Source of the DNA: Ascidia mentula
Lineage: Eukaryota; Chordata; Ascidiacea; Phlebobranchia; Ascidiidae
NCBI GenBank assembly: GCA_947561715.1
Contig: OX387202.1
Coordinates: forward strand, 62,001-126,000
DNA length: 64,000 bases
Reading direction: 5' to 3'
The notes below the pieces were generated by a model. It had not been told where the DNA came from, searched no databases, and saw nothing but the letters and a program-made list of their open reading frames with translations. How positions within the stretch are numbered: the first letter of the stretch is position 1; every line of letters begins with the position of its first letter. Positions 21,701 to 33,798 of this stretch are shown one piece after another. A program made the position numbers and the translations under genes.

Positions 21701-24129
21701 GCGGTGGATCCCCAACTTAAATCGGAACTTCACACTTTGCAGAGAAAGTTCGATCGACTCGACAAGAAGGAGAAACGAATCCAGGTACGTTATTCGAATC
21801 CTGTTTGTTATTCGAATCCTGTTTGTTAACTTAATCCGAATTGTTTGTTGAAATACTAGGAGTTGTGTAAACAGTGGAGTGAAAAACCGAAGGAAGGGGA
21901 TTTCGAATCCTTTTACAATTCGATTCACGCCGTCGCGTTCAGCAGCGGAAACAAACTTAAAAACAGAGTCAGACTAATCAATCACGTGAGTGTTCCGCTT
22001 GACCGATCATGTGTGACCAGTAGATTACAGTGTATAGAGTTTTCTAGATCTTAACCCGCTGTTCCATAAAATCAGTATTTGAGAATATATTTTATAGGAA
22101 GGTACAGTAGTAATGTGATTGTAGATTTCGTCTGTAGGTTTTTGTGTAGAAATAAATATTTTTCCTTTGCCAGCTGATAAGAGCCCAGAAATATGTTCGA
22201 GAAAATCAAAGCGTAAGAATTGATATTTGAACTAGCTTGTGACGTAGACAAGTGACTGATTATGATCTAACACTTGAGTTTGCTTATGATCTTTGTTACT
22301 AATGCATGGTAGTTTCCCCTTTCTGCTCCCATTCGTTTTATGTATATGTGACGTCACAAAGCGACTTTTATAACGTCACAATTTAGACTTTTTTTAATAC
22401 GCGGCAGTGCATGATAATGACGTAATTATGATGTCACAGAGGGATTCAGACGCTTTCAGCGTATACAGTTTCGAATTGACCCCAGAAATGCGGATAATAA
22501 CCGGACCATACGAAGAACCGATTATAGAGGAATCGGAATCGGATAGCAGGCGTGGGTCCGACCCCAAGGAAGGGGGAAAACCCTCGCCCCCAGTCAACGG
22601 TTCCAAGAAAACCCCGGTAAGAATATTGGAGGCGGTCGCACAGGCTCATTAACATAACTTCTAATCGGGATTCCCCGGATTCCTGGTGAGGGGAACTCCC
22701 TGTGGAAGCTGTGTTAAAAGCGGGAATTTCACGCTTGAGTGAATTTCCTGCAGCATGTGTTCACAAATAGTCGCAGCATCATCATACGTCATCGCTAACA
22801 CGTAGCATGAATCATCGATTTTTTATCATTGCATGACTTGGTGTTTTGTTGCGCATTTAATTCCACGTATAATGCTCACAACTATTCGTGTGCTTAATGT
22901 CGGTGGTTTAATGTTTTTACCTTTGATATCAAACGTTGCCAAGTTGAATCAGTGTGGGGTTAAGTTGAACAACGGCATGGGATACAGGAGATAGCTGCAT
23001 GATCTTATGGTAGATAACTAAAGCGCTTTAAAACATTCAAAATTTCCATTACTTTTTGACATTATCGCGTATTTGTGTCCTCATGTTCATTTAACTTTTT
23101 ACTAACAAAATACCATTGTTACAAATCATCACCATGGCAACCTTTGTTTTAACCAATGGGGTGGAACATCCTCTGAACTTGTAATTTTTTTTTAAGCAAT
23201 CAATCATTGCAATCAATTTTCCCGCCTTGCGATTGGCTCATATACGTCATGATGCTGTGACCAATCACCGCCTTCCGTATTCTTACTGTTTGTTTGTTTC
23301 CGAACCAAAATGTCGTGGGTTCGATTCATGCCCACTCCACATAAAATTCACTGTAGTTTATGCACCGCTAGTAGGCGCTGTAGAACTTTCAGTAAACGTC
23401 ACAACTTAAGGTATTTGACCGAAGGTTACAACAATATTGAATTAAAAAAATCGTCATTCGTTGTTTTTCGTCATACTATGACGTCATGGGAGCAAGACAG
23501 GGCATTCAAAAGGCAAAGCTTTGATTGTGCGCAATACATTTAGATTCTGCGCATTTTTGGTAAGAAAGGTGACGTAACAATACCGTTACCTCGATCGAAC
23601 ATAATGACGTCACGTCGTGAAAGCCTTGCTGCATCTCGGCGCGTTAGCGATGCTGTTTTGCGCCCTCCGGCGGAAGCAGTGCAGCGTCGTCGAAGTAGTG
23701 GCGTAACCAAGGTGACGTCATGTTTCCCTAACTGAGTAAATTTTTCACCTCATTCAAACTTTTAATCGTCATAGAAACCATTGTTCAAACCAGTGCAAGG
23801 GAAAACCCCTAAACCATTTTCCATCAGTTGACTTTAACACAAATAAACCGACCATACAGGAGTGCTGCATGTCAACAATAATTGCTTGTTTTGCATGCTG
23901 GGTGTCATTTTGCTGCTGATGCTTTCTTCTTGTTTGTTTTATTTGGAAACTACTGAATACAGAGGGAAGTGACGTCAATTGTTTGTTATCGTTGTAGCTC
24001 ATACAAGCGTCCAAACAATCCCCACAACAACCACAAAAACAGTCGACCACTACCGCCGCTAACGGGCGCCCTTCACCGACGTCCAGTGGCAACAAAGTGA
24101 AGAACTCAACTGCTTGCGTCATAATGTGA
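12681..24129 (+). CDS. KIF28: Kinesin-3 family motor, KIF28/KLP-6-like, with C-terminal CaaX box
   Basis: Plus-end-directed microtubule motor, presumably for membrane cargo. Exons: 12681-12700, 13045-13083, 13736-13812, 13996-14012, 14129-14151, 14284-14402, 14599-14677, 14786-14849, 16434-16620, 16757-16909, 17115-17212, 17529-17695, 18070-18227, 18342-18445, 18604-18794, 18847-18989, 19137-19274, 19498-19645, 19735-19822, 20294-20467, 20660-20782, 20889-20996, 21185-21346, 21629-21784, 21860-21985, 22174-22212, 22440-22616, (23544-23711), 23998-24129. All phases agree. The product is 1069 residues, or 1125 with the bracketed exon. The motor domain has the P-loop GQTGSGKS (about 108-115), switch I NATSSRAH (221-228) and switch II DLAGSE (257-262). 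A short coil follows, then an FHA domain (about 466-556) and the beta-rich KIF1-type region (about 672-860). There is no PH domain; the protein ends CVIM, a farnesylation signal. KIF28 rather than KIF1/KIF13/KIF16 is chosen from length, FHA position and lack of a PH domain. Confidence 0.88.
15402..15590. mobile_element. MITE-like element with 35-base terminal inverted repeats
   Basis: The sequence at 15402-15437 (ATTAATGGGAATTGCTCTTC...) is repeated inverted at 15552-15590 with few mismatches. The element is about 190 bases, non-coding, and lies in the 1.6-kb intron between kinesin exons 8 and 9. The superfamily was not identified. Confidence 0.75.
18446..18485 (+). repeat. tRNA T-arm-like sequence just after a splice donor
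   Basis: ACGGG, loop TTCGAAT, CCCGT form a perfect T-arm, preceded by AGGTC as in a tRNA variable loop. It starts within 15 bases of the donor of kinesin exon 14. A weaker copy (GGTTCGAATCCCG) follows the donor of exon 17 at about 19292. Confidence 0.55.
20212..20290. repeat. 22-bp tandem repeat serving as pyrimidine tract
   Basis: Nearly four copies of GGTTATTCCCCTATCATACC plus two bases, ending directly at the acceptor CCCCCGTAG of the kinesin exon at 20294. The array is the polypyrimidine tract of that intron. Confidence 0.85.
23544..23711 (+). CDS. Possible additional kinesin exon, Arg/Ser-rich
   Basis: Open for 56 codons, phase 0 at both ends, with an acceptor ACATTTAG and a donor AAG|GTGACG. 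The 3' part ([15 protein letters not shown]...QRRRSSG) has several RRxS-type phosphorylation sites. The 5' part contains GTGACGTAACAATA, a motif common in introns here, so a later acceptor is possible. It fits between exons 22440-22616 and 23998-24129 without changing frame. Optional use is likely. Confidence 0.45.
24115..24129 (+). other. CaaX prenylation signal of the kinesin
   Basis: The last codons are TGC GTC ATA ATG TGA, giving Cys-Val-Ile-Met-stop. CVIM is a textbook farnesyltransferase substrate (the same box ends lamin B-type and some Ras proteins). The preceding 40 residues are rich in Gln, Pro, Ser, Thr and Lys. Confidence 0.8.
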
Positions 24130-24151
24130 ATATTCGGACGTCACAATGTGC

Positions 24152-24157
24152 AATAAA
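24152..24157 (+). terminator. Poly(A) signal of the kinesin gene
   Basis: AATAAA 23 bases after the stop codon, the first such signal downstream. It implies a very short 3' UTR. Confidence 0.55.
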
Positions 24158-24734
24158 GACGCACTGTCCGTTCCATAATGACATCACACTGTATGACCTT
24201 TCTTAGTTAGCGTTAGTGACGTCACGAATATTTTTGTCAATACTTTCTATTTTTCTACATTGTTCTATTTTCACGCGGATCAAAGTGCCTTCACCTTACT
24301 TAGGCTTCGTCTTTATGACGTCACATATAAATCGTGCTTATTTATTGGAAATTTTGCCGCAGTAATTTGTCTTGAGCCATTTTGCACTTATGCGTTTCTT
24401 GAAATTATATATATGCGCTTTATGACGTCACGCTATTTGTGACGACAGTTAAATACGTAATCACTTCGTTGCGTCAGCACAAGTGGTAGATTATCAGTAG
24501 AATTAGTTTTTTTCCCTGTTTGTTACGCTTTTTTAATTGTTCAATGATGACAATGGTGCCTTTGTTGCGTATGTAAGTATTTTATTTTCACGTAATTGTC
24601 CACTTTAACCAATTATTATTTGATAAAATGAAATTTTAAGGAATTGACAAATATTGTGAAACCGTTAGATGCACCGTAGGGGGAATAACCAAAAATTTTA
24701 GATGATGAAAACTGCTTGTACTAGGGGGATTCAC

Positions 24735-27700
24735 CTAATAAGAAATACATGTGAATTGGGGGATGCAGGGTATACACCCCACCACTCATAAATAATGCCA
24801 GAGGGTTGGGGGATACAGTTTATACAACCAACCACTCATAAATAAGGTGTGTGAGTTGGGGGATGCAGGTTATACAACCAACCACTCATAAATAATGCGT
24901 GTGAGTAAGGGGATGTGGGGTATTCAACCAACCTCTCATAAATAAGGCGTGTGAGTTGGGGGATGCAGGTTATACAACCAACCACTCGTAAATAATGCGT
25001 GTGAGTTAGGGGATGCAGGGTTTTCAACCTACCACTCATAAACAATGCATGTAAGTTGGGGGATGCAGGTTATACAACCAACCACTCGTAAATAATGCGT
25101 GTGAGTTAGGGGATGCAGGGTTTTCAACCTACCACTCATAAACAATGCATGTGAGTTCGGGGATGCGGGGCATTCAATCAACCACTCATAAACAATGCAT
25201 GTGAGTTGGGGGATGCAGGTTATACAAACACCACTCATAAACAATGCATGTGAGTTGGGGGATGCAGGTTATACAACCAACCACTCACGAATAATGCGTG
25301 TGAGTTCGGGGATGCGGGGCATTCAACCAAAATCTCATAAACAATGCGTGTGAGTTCGGGGATGCGGGGCATTCAATCAACCACCCATAAACAATGCATG
25401 TGAGTTGGGGGATGCAGGTTATACAACCAACCACTCACGAATAATGCGTGTGAGTTCGGGGATGCGGGGCATTCAACCAAAATCTCATAAACAATGCGTG
25501 TGAGTTCGGGGATGCGGGGCATTCAATCAACCACTCATAAATAATGCGTGTGAGTTGGGGGATGCAGGTTATACAACCAACCACTCATAAACAATGTATG
25601 TGTGTTGGGGGATGCAGGTTATACAACCAACCACTCACGAATAATGCGTGTGAGTTGGGAGATGCAGGTTATACAACCACCACTCATAAACAATGCATGT
25701 GAGTTTGGTGATGCAGGTTATACAACCACCACTCATAAACAATGCGTGTGAATTCGGGAATCAACCACTCATAAATAATGCGTGTGAGTTGGGAGATGCA
25801 GGTTATACAACCAACCACTCACGAATAATGCGTGTGAGTTCGGGGATGCGGGGCATTCAACCAACCACTCATAAATAATGTGGTATACAATCAGCAACCA
25901 CTCACAAATAATGCCAGAGTGTTGGGGGATACAGGTTATACAACGCACCAATCAAAAATAATGCGTGTGAGTAGGGGGATGAAGGGTACACAACCAACCA
26001 CTCACGAATAATGCTTGTGAGTTGGGGGATGCCGGGTTTTCAACCAACCACTCAGGAATAATGCGTGTGAGTTGTGGGATGTTGGGTATACCACCAACCA
26101 CTCACGAATAATGCGTGTAAGTTGGGGGATGCTGGGTTTTCAACCAACCACTCATGAATACTGCGTGTGAGTTGGGGGATGCCGGGTTTTCAACCAACCA
26201 CTCATAAATAATATGTGTGAGTTGGGGGATGCGGGGTTTTCAACCAACCACTCATAAATAATATGTGTGAGTTGGGGGAAACAGGGTATACAATCAACCT
26301 CTCACGAATACTGCGTGTGAGTTGAGGGATGCTGGGTTTTCAACCAACCACTCAGGAATAATGCGTGTGAGTTGTGGGATGTTGGGTATACCACCAACCA
26401 CTCACGAATAATGCGTGTAAGTTGGGGGATGTTGGGTATACAACCAACCACTCACGAATACTGCGTGTGAGTTGAGGGATGCTGGGTTTTCAACCAACCA
26501 CTCATAAATAATATGTGTGAGTTGGGGGATGCGGGGTTTTCAACCAACCACTCAGAAATAATGCGTGTGAGTTGGGGGAAACAGGGTATACAATCAACCT
26601 CTCAATAATAATGCCTGTGAGTTGGGGATGCTGGGTTTTCAACCAACCACTCAGAAATAATGGGTGTGAGTTGGGGGCTACAGGGTATACAACCAACCAC
26701 TCATAAATAATGTGTATGTGTTGGGGGATGTTGGGTTTACAACCAACCACTCACGAATAATGCGTGTGAGTTGGGGGATGTTGGGTATACAGTCAACCAC
26801 TCAGAAATAATGCGTGTGAGTTGGGGGTTGCTGGGTTTTAACCAACCACTGAGATATAATGCGTGTGAGTTGGGGGATACAGGTTATACAACCACCACTC
26901 ATAATCAATGCATGTGAGTTGGTGGATGATGGGTTTTCAACCAACCACTCAGAAATAATGTGTGTGAGTTGGGGGATTTTGGGTACACAACCAACCACTC
27001 ACGAATAATGCGTGTGAGTTGGGGGATGTTGGGTATACAATCAACCACTCAGAAATAATGCGTGTGAGTTGGAAGATACCAGGTTTTAACCAACCACTCA
27101 GATATAATGTGTGTGAGTTGGGGGATGCTGGGTTTTCAACCAACCACACAGAAATAATGTGTGTGAGTTGGGGGATGTTAGGTTTACAACCAACCACTCA
27201 GAATTAATGCGTGTGAGTTGGGGGATGTTGGGTATACAATCAACCACTCAGAATTAATGCGTTTGAGTTGGGGGATGCAGGTTATACAACCAACCTCTCA
27301 TAAACAATGCGTGTTAGTTGGGGGATGAAGGGTATACAACCAACCACTCACGAATAATGCTTGTGAGTTGGGGGATGCCGGGTTTTCAACCAACCACTCA
27401 GGAATGATGCGTGTGAGTTGTGGAATGCAGGTTATACAACCAACCTCTCATAAACAATGCGTGTTAGTTGGGGGATGAAGGGTATACAACCAACCACTCA
27501 CGAATAATGCTTGTGAGTTGGGGGATGCCGGGTTTTCAACCAACCACTCAGGAATGATGCGTGTGAGTTGTGGAATGCAGGTAATACAACCAACCTCTCA
27601 TAAACAATGCGTGTTAGTTGGGGGATGAAGGGTATACAACCAACCACTCACGAATAATGCTGGTGAGTTGGGGGATGCCGGGTTTTCAACCAACCACTCA

Positions 27701-30225
27701 GGAATGATGCGTGTGAGTTGTGGAATGCAGGTTATACAACCAACCTCTCATAAACAATGCGTGTTAGTTGGGGGATGAAGGGTATACAACCAACCACTCA
27801 CGAATAATGCTTGTGAGTTGGGGGATGAAGGGTATACAACCAACCACTCAGGAATAATGCGTGTGAGTTATGGGATGTTGGGTATACCACCAACCACTCA
27901 CGAATAATGCGTGTAAGTTGAGGGATGTTGGGTATACAACCAACCACTCAGGAATAATGCGTGTGAGTTGGGGGATGCAGGGTATACAACCAACCTCTCA
28001 TAAACAATGCGTGTGAGTTGGGGGATGTTGGGTATACAACCCACCACTCACGAATACTGCGTGTGAGTTGAGGGATGCTGGGTTTTCAACCAACCACTCA
28101 TAAATAATGTGTGTGAGTTGGGGGATGTTGGGTATACAACCAACCACTCACGAATAATGCGTGTGAATTGGGGGATGCTGGGTTTTTAACCAACCACTCA
28201 GAAATAATATGTGTGAGTTGGGGGATGCGGTGTTTTCAACCAACCACTCAGAAATAATGCGTGTGAGTTGGGGGTTACAGGGTATATAACCAACCACTCA
28301 CGAATAATGCGTGTGAGTTGGGGATGAAGGGTATACAACCAGCAACCACTCACAAATAATGCCAGAGTGTTGGGGGATGCAGGGTTTTCAACCAACCTCT
28401 CATAAACAATTCGTGTGAGTTGGGGGATACAGGGTATACAACCAACCACTCAGAAACAATGCGTGTGAGTTGGGGATGCAGGGTATACAATCAGTAACCA
28501 CTCACAAATAATGCCAGAGTTTTGGGGGATGCAGGGTATACAACCAACCTCACATAAATAATGCCTGTGAGTTGGGGGATGCTGGGTTTTCAACCAACCA
28601 CTCAGAAATAATGCGTGTGAGTTGGGGGCTACAGGGTATACAACCAACCACTCATAAATAATGCGTGTGAGTTGGGGGATACAGGGTATACAACCAACCA
28701 CTCAGAAATAATGCGAGTGTGTTTAGGGATGTTGGGTTTACAACCAACCACTCACGAATAATACGTGTGAGTTGGGGGATGTTGGGTATACAGTCAACCA
28801 CTCAGAAATAATGCGTGTGAGTTGTGAGTTGGGGGATGCTGGGTTTTAACCAACCACTCAGATATAATGCGTGTGAGTTGGGGGATACAGGTTATACAAA
28901 CACCACTCATAATCAATGCATGTGAGTTGGTGGATGCTGGGTTTTCAACCAACCACTCAGAAATAATGCGTATGAGTTGGGGGTTGTTGGGTATACAATC
29001 AACCACTCAGAAATAATGCGTATGAGTTGGAAGATACTAGGTTTTAACCAACCACTCATAAATAATGCGTGTGAGTTGGGGGATGCTGGATTTTCAACCA
29101 ACCACTCAGAAATAATGTGTGTGAGTTGGGGGATGCAGGTTATACAACCAACCTCTGATGGACAATGCGTGTTAGTTGGGGGATGCTGGGTTTTAACCCA
29201 CCACTCATAAATAATGCGTGTGAGTTGGGGGATGCTGGGTTTTCAACCAACCACTCAGTAATAATGCGTGTGAGTTGGGGGATACTGGGTTTTAACCAAC
29301 CACTCACAAACAATGCGTGTTAGTTGGGGGATGAAGGGTGTACAACCAACCACTCACGAATAATGCTTGTGAGTTGGGGGATGCCGGGTTTTCAACCAAC
29401 CACTTAGGAATAATGCGTGTGAGTTGTGGGATGTTGGGTATACAACCAACCGCTCACGAATACTGCGTGTGAGTTGGGGGATGCTGGGTTTTCAACCCAC
29501 CAATCATAAATAATGCGTGTGAGTTAGGCGATGCAGGGTATACAACCACCACTCATAAACAATGCATGTGAGTTCGGGGATGTTGGGTATACAACCAACC
29601 ACTCAGGAATAATGCGTGTGAGTTGTGGGATGTTGGGTATACAACCAACCACTCAGGAATAATGCGTGTGAGTTGGGGGATGCAGGTTATACAACCAACC
29701 ACTCAGGAATAATGCGTGTGAGTTGTGGGATGTTGGGTATACAACCAACCACTCAGGAATAATGCGTGTGAGTTGTGGGATGTTGGGTATACAACCAACC
29801 ACTCAGGAATAATGCGTGTGAGTTGTGGGATGTTGGGTATACAATCAACCACTCACGAATAATGCGTGTAAGTTGGGGGATGTTGGGTATACAACCCACC
29901 ACTCACGAATACTGCGTGTGAGTTGGGGGATGCTGGGTTTTCAACCCACCAATCATAAATAATGCGTGTGAGTTGGGGGATGCAGGGAATACAACCTACC
30001 AATCACAAATAATGCCAGAGGGTTGGGGGATGCAGGATATGCAAACAACCTCTCATAAACAATGCGTGTGAGTTGGGGGATGCAGGGTATACAAACAACC
30101 TCTGATAAACAATGCGTGTGTTTTGGGGGATGCCGGGTTTACAACCTACCACTCAGATATAATGCGTGTGATTTAGGGGATGTGGGGTATACATAATGTG
30201 TGTGAGTTGTTGAATGCAGGTTATA
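24735..30225. repeat. 5.5-kb satellite of 50-bp units (about 110 copies)
   Basis: The unit is exactly 50 bases in most copies, with the conserved core AACCACTCA-TAAATAATGCGTGTGAGTTGGGGGATG and a variable following block (GCAGGTTATACAACC, TTGGGTATACAACC, CTGGGTTTTCAACC and so on). A 150-base higher-order unit of three 50-mers is clear at about 27270-27780, where GGAATGCAGG recurs at 27423, 27573 and 27723. Long minus-strand open frames (rich in SGWLKTQHPPTH) are repeat translations, not genes. No TGACGTCA occurs inside, unlike the rest of the window. Confidence 0.95.
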
Positions 30226-33161
30226 CCACCAACCAAACGCAAATTACCGACGTCCCTCCATCTAATAAATATCTTGTATCTTTTCACGTAGTGTTTTACC
30301 TTCATTTACTTAACTTTGATGAGTCATCCGGCAACTTCTGTCAAACCATTGTGACTTGGCATTCTTTTTGGCTGACCTACGCGGTTCAACTGCCCACCAC
30401 CCCTCAGGCGTCGCTACATTCGAATATCGTGCCTGGCCACGTGATTCAGCACAAAATCGCTAGTCGCTTGTGTGACGTCATAGTAGAGAAAGGAAGTGCA
30501 TCATAGTGTAGTGAAGAGATGGGGTTAATTTCGTTTAAATTTACTGCATGTTGGACACAAGTTGTTTTCCGCTATTCGTTTGTAAAGAAGCATTAAAATT
30601 GTGGCATGCCCTGAGTCTGTACCCAGCTGTACGGAAAAGTGTACTTTCAAGCGCTATACTGTTGCTGTTGTTGTTGTTGCTATTGTTGTTGTTGCTTTTG
30701 TTGCAGTTGTTGTTGCTTTTGTTCCAGTTGTTGTTGTTGTTAAATTGAGTTTGTAGCGACATGTCATAAAATATAATAATTGCAAAGTCTCGAAAGTTGT
30801 GTGTTATGTCATAAACTGTAAACAACAAAAGAATCCCTTATTTACCGACGAGTGGGCTCTGGTGTTTACAAACAGTTTGATTCGAACAGCAATGAATGGA
30901 GATTCGCCGGTCGATGTCGTGTTTACTCAACAGCCGGATGGTGAATATGATATTTACTTGGAGTGAATTCTAATTGTGGCATTAGGTGGTTGAAATGCTT
31001 CTAATTTCAACGAAGGCCAGTCTTGAGTTGTAGAATTCGATGTTGTGCAGAGTATTGCAGGAACAAAATCATTCTTGGGTCATAGTGCAACATCTTGTCA
31101 GTCATTGTGAGGTCATAGTAACCTTACTTGCCGGTTTTGTTGTTGTAATATAATCAACATTGTTGATCAACAATTGTCACAACAAATAAGGTTGAAACCC
31201 TGAATAGTTTCCACAGGTATTTGGTACTTGGTACCACTGTGACGTCATAATTGGGCTCATCTTCGTGCTGAGAAAAACTAATGAAACAAACCCCCTACTT
31301 CGCTCCTGCTTGCTCTAAAGGAAGTGACTGATTGTGACGTAAACAGCATTTAACCGCCATCAGTCAATCAGCGAATGACGACGTCACTATTGGGGAATGT
31401 TGTGTAACAATGACTATGTTTGTTAAAAAAACCCGGGCAGTATTATTCGGAGTGAAGTTTTGATTGTCATTAAAGTTTGTGACCTTCTGCTACTTGGACA
31501 AAAAATCTTTATTAACTGTGACTGTTGGATGTTTTTTGGTCTACCTGAAAATACTGATATGGTTTTCAGCAAACATATCTGAATGTTTACTGGGGAATTC
31601 CCGGTGCGTGTTTTGTCAACTGAGGATGTAATGACGTCACTTACAATGACTTGCATTTTAATCAGAGGGCGGTTTGTAGTTGTTTGTTTGGCTTCATTTG
31701 AGCGCGCAAGAAGTGTTCAGCAAATTTCACAGCATCGATAACAGCTGTGAGCCGATGTTTCTTTGTATTCTTCCGCCACATTTTGTCAAATGTTTTGTGA
31801 AAAACCACTGACCGGAAAATTTAAATCGCTACAAAATTTCTCTCCATGTAGTTTCATGTCTACGAAACGCTTGACTGATCACGTGTAAAACTTAAATTAC
31901 CTATGCGTGACGTCGCGTGTTACGGTTCACTGATCACTGTGGGAAGCGAGAATATCGGATTTTTTTAAAAACATTTTAAACGCGGGATGTTAGGCCTGAT
32001 TTACGCCGTTCTCGAATTAATCTCCTATTTTCCAAACGAGTAACCCATAAAGTCGAATGCATTGTTACGTCATAATAACGCATTGTTAATGAATCGAGAG
32101 GGATTTCAGGGTTTTAGTGAAGGGATAACATTTCAGTCGTGCTATCGGAATGGGAAGTCAGCTGTTAGCTTCAATCACTTCTGATAAAGTGTGTGTGTGA
32201 CGTAACAATTAACTTTGTTCATAATATTTCGAGTTTGCCAGGATGTTTGTTTATTTGTGAGCAGGGGGCGTCTGTAACGCAGCAGGTTTAGCTGTCTGGG
32301 GGGTTAATATACGACAACACCCGAAGCTAACACGTGATCACATTGTCCAATGGCAACAATAGATTTCTGACGTACACGCGTTCGGATTTTGTTATATATT
32401 GAGAAGTTATAGATTATAGTTGGGACCAGCAGTTGTCCCATCAACATGTTCTATAATAAATGACAATGGGAAGTTTGTTGTCGATCACACGTGATGCCAG
32501 TTTGTTGTTGAGATTTTCCGCATTTCGGGACTGTAAAAATATTTCGGTTTGTTGCATCACAAACGACACAACAATATCGTGAAGCTGCGTCATGTAAAAA
32601 CTATTATTGTTGGTACGTGACGTCATTCTACGTTTGTACAAATATGCCGCGGTTTCAGTTCATATTTGAGGCGAGTTACAGGGGCAAGGCTGAACTTTGT
32701 GAAAGGAAACTTTGTTGAAAACTGAAGTATTTTTCATATAAGGCGCAACCACAGTCAAGTCACCCTTACTTTACACGGTACAACGATTTGACAACAAACT
32801 TCCAGCCTCAAGTTCGTCGAAGGTCAATTGTCTGCGTTGCCAGGTGAACCACAACATCACGTGGCCACACGATTGCTGCAAATACGCCGACGTCAATACT
32901 TTGTAGGTCAAAGTTTATTGTTAAAGTCGGGGGCTCAACATATATCCAAGATAAACTATTGGCTCTGACTTGAGAATGTTTCATGGAGGCAGCTACAAAT
33001 GCCGGTTCCAAACTTAATCCAGCAACTATTTGCTTGTAAAGCAAATTAAAGTAATTGTGATTGAGTTTTCTCCAAACTAACTGTTCAATGAAAACGATAG
33101 ACTCTTGCCAGCAGTTGTAAACTTTCACGTGGTACGAAACGTCATAAGTAATGTTGCAAAA
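30226..33161. other. Intergenic, no gene supported
   Basis: Several TGACGTCA and TGACGTAAC motifs and many short frames, but nothing with recognisable similarity. A frame of about 70 codons ending at 30965 (last residues DGEYDIYLE) has protein-like composition but no start or clear acceptor. Confidence 0.4.
30661..30745. repeat. TTG/CTG trinucleotide repeat
   Basis: About 28 triplets, mostly GTT, interrupted by CTT and CAG. The minus strand would read as poly-Asn, the plus strand as poly-Leu; both are taken as fortuitous. Confidence 0.9.
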
Positions 33162-33377
33162 GTAACAGGGTTCGATTAAAACGTATAAAGTAACAGGGTT
33201 CGATTAAAACGTATAAAGTAACAGGGTTCGATTAAAACGTATAAAGTAACAGGGTTCGATTAAAACGTATAAAGTAACAGGGTTCGATTAAAACGTATAA
33301 AGTAACAGGGTTCGATTAAAACGTATAAAGTAACAGGGTTCGATTAAAACGTATAAAGTAACAGGGTTCGATTAAAA
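33162..33377. repeat. 28-bp tandem array
   Basis: Nearly eight perfect copies of a 28-base unit containing GTAACAGGGTTCGATTAAAA. The array resumes for 13 bases at 33791 after the hAT insertion. Copies are identical, so the expansion is recent. Confidence 0.95.
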
Positions 33378-33790
33378 CAGTGGTTCTCAAACTGTGGTAC
33401 GCGTACCACTAGTGGTACGCGAGAGCTTTTCAAGTGGTACGCGATTTAGCCTACTCTATACAATTTGCCGCACTTTGCAGAAGCCAAAACCGCTGCGAAT
33501 ACATGATGTCGGTTTTCTTTATTGTGCATTTGTGACGCAATAGTATCAACGTGAAATTGTTGCACTGTTGAAGTAATTTTGACATCGTGTATTCAACTGT
33601 GCAACAATTTCACGTTGATACTATTGCGTCACAAATGCACAATAAGGAAAACCAAGCAACTGGTTATATTGGCTAAATTGTTATTCATTGGTGGTATGTC
33701 ATAACAGTTATGGTATAGTAATACGGTGGTACGCAGTTTATTAAAAAACAAATGAGCGGTACGTGATTGGAAAAAGTTTGAGAAACACTG
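33378..33790. mobile_element. Non-autonomous hAT element (413 bp) with 8-bp target duplication
   Basis: The ends are CAGTGGTTCTCAAACT... and ...AGTTTGAGAAACACTG, typical hAT (Charlie-type) terminal inverted repeats. The flanks carry the identical 8-base duplication GATTAAAA at 33370-33377 and 33791-33798. Inside, 33511-33568 and 33593-33653 are an almost perfect inverted repeat of about 58 bases around a 24-base spacer. There is no transposase frame. The element entered the 28-bp array. Confidence 0.92.
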
Positions 33791-33798
33791 GATTAAAA

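Noticed and set aside
24836..29210. Many 60-83-codon frames with SGWLKTQHPPTH-like repeats
   Set aside because: They are translations of the 50-base satellite; the unit is not a multiple of three and frames change between copies.
24735..30225. CRISPR-like array
   Set aside because: Units are contiguous and all related, without unique spacers, in a eukaryotic genome.
30541..30828. Poly-Asn and poly-Leu frames
   Set aside because: Direct products of the TTG/CTG repeat.
30770..30965. Open frame ending DGEYDIYLE with protein-like composition
   Set aside because: No start codon except an internal ATG, no convincing acceptor and no partner exons; kept only as a note.
32808..33128. 106-codon minus-strand frame
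   Set aside because: No recognisable family, no flanking exons, and it ends near a tandem array.
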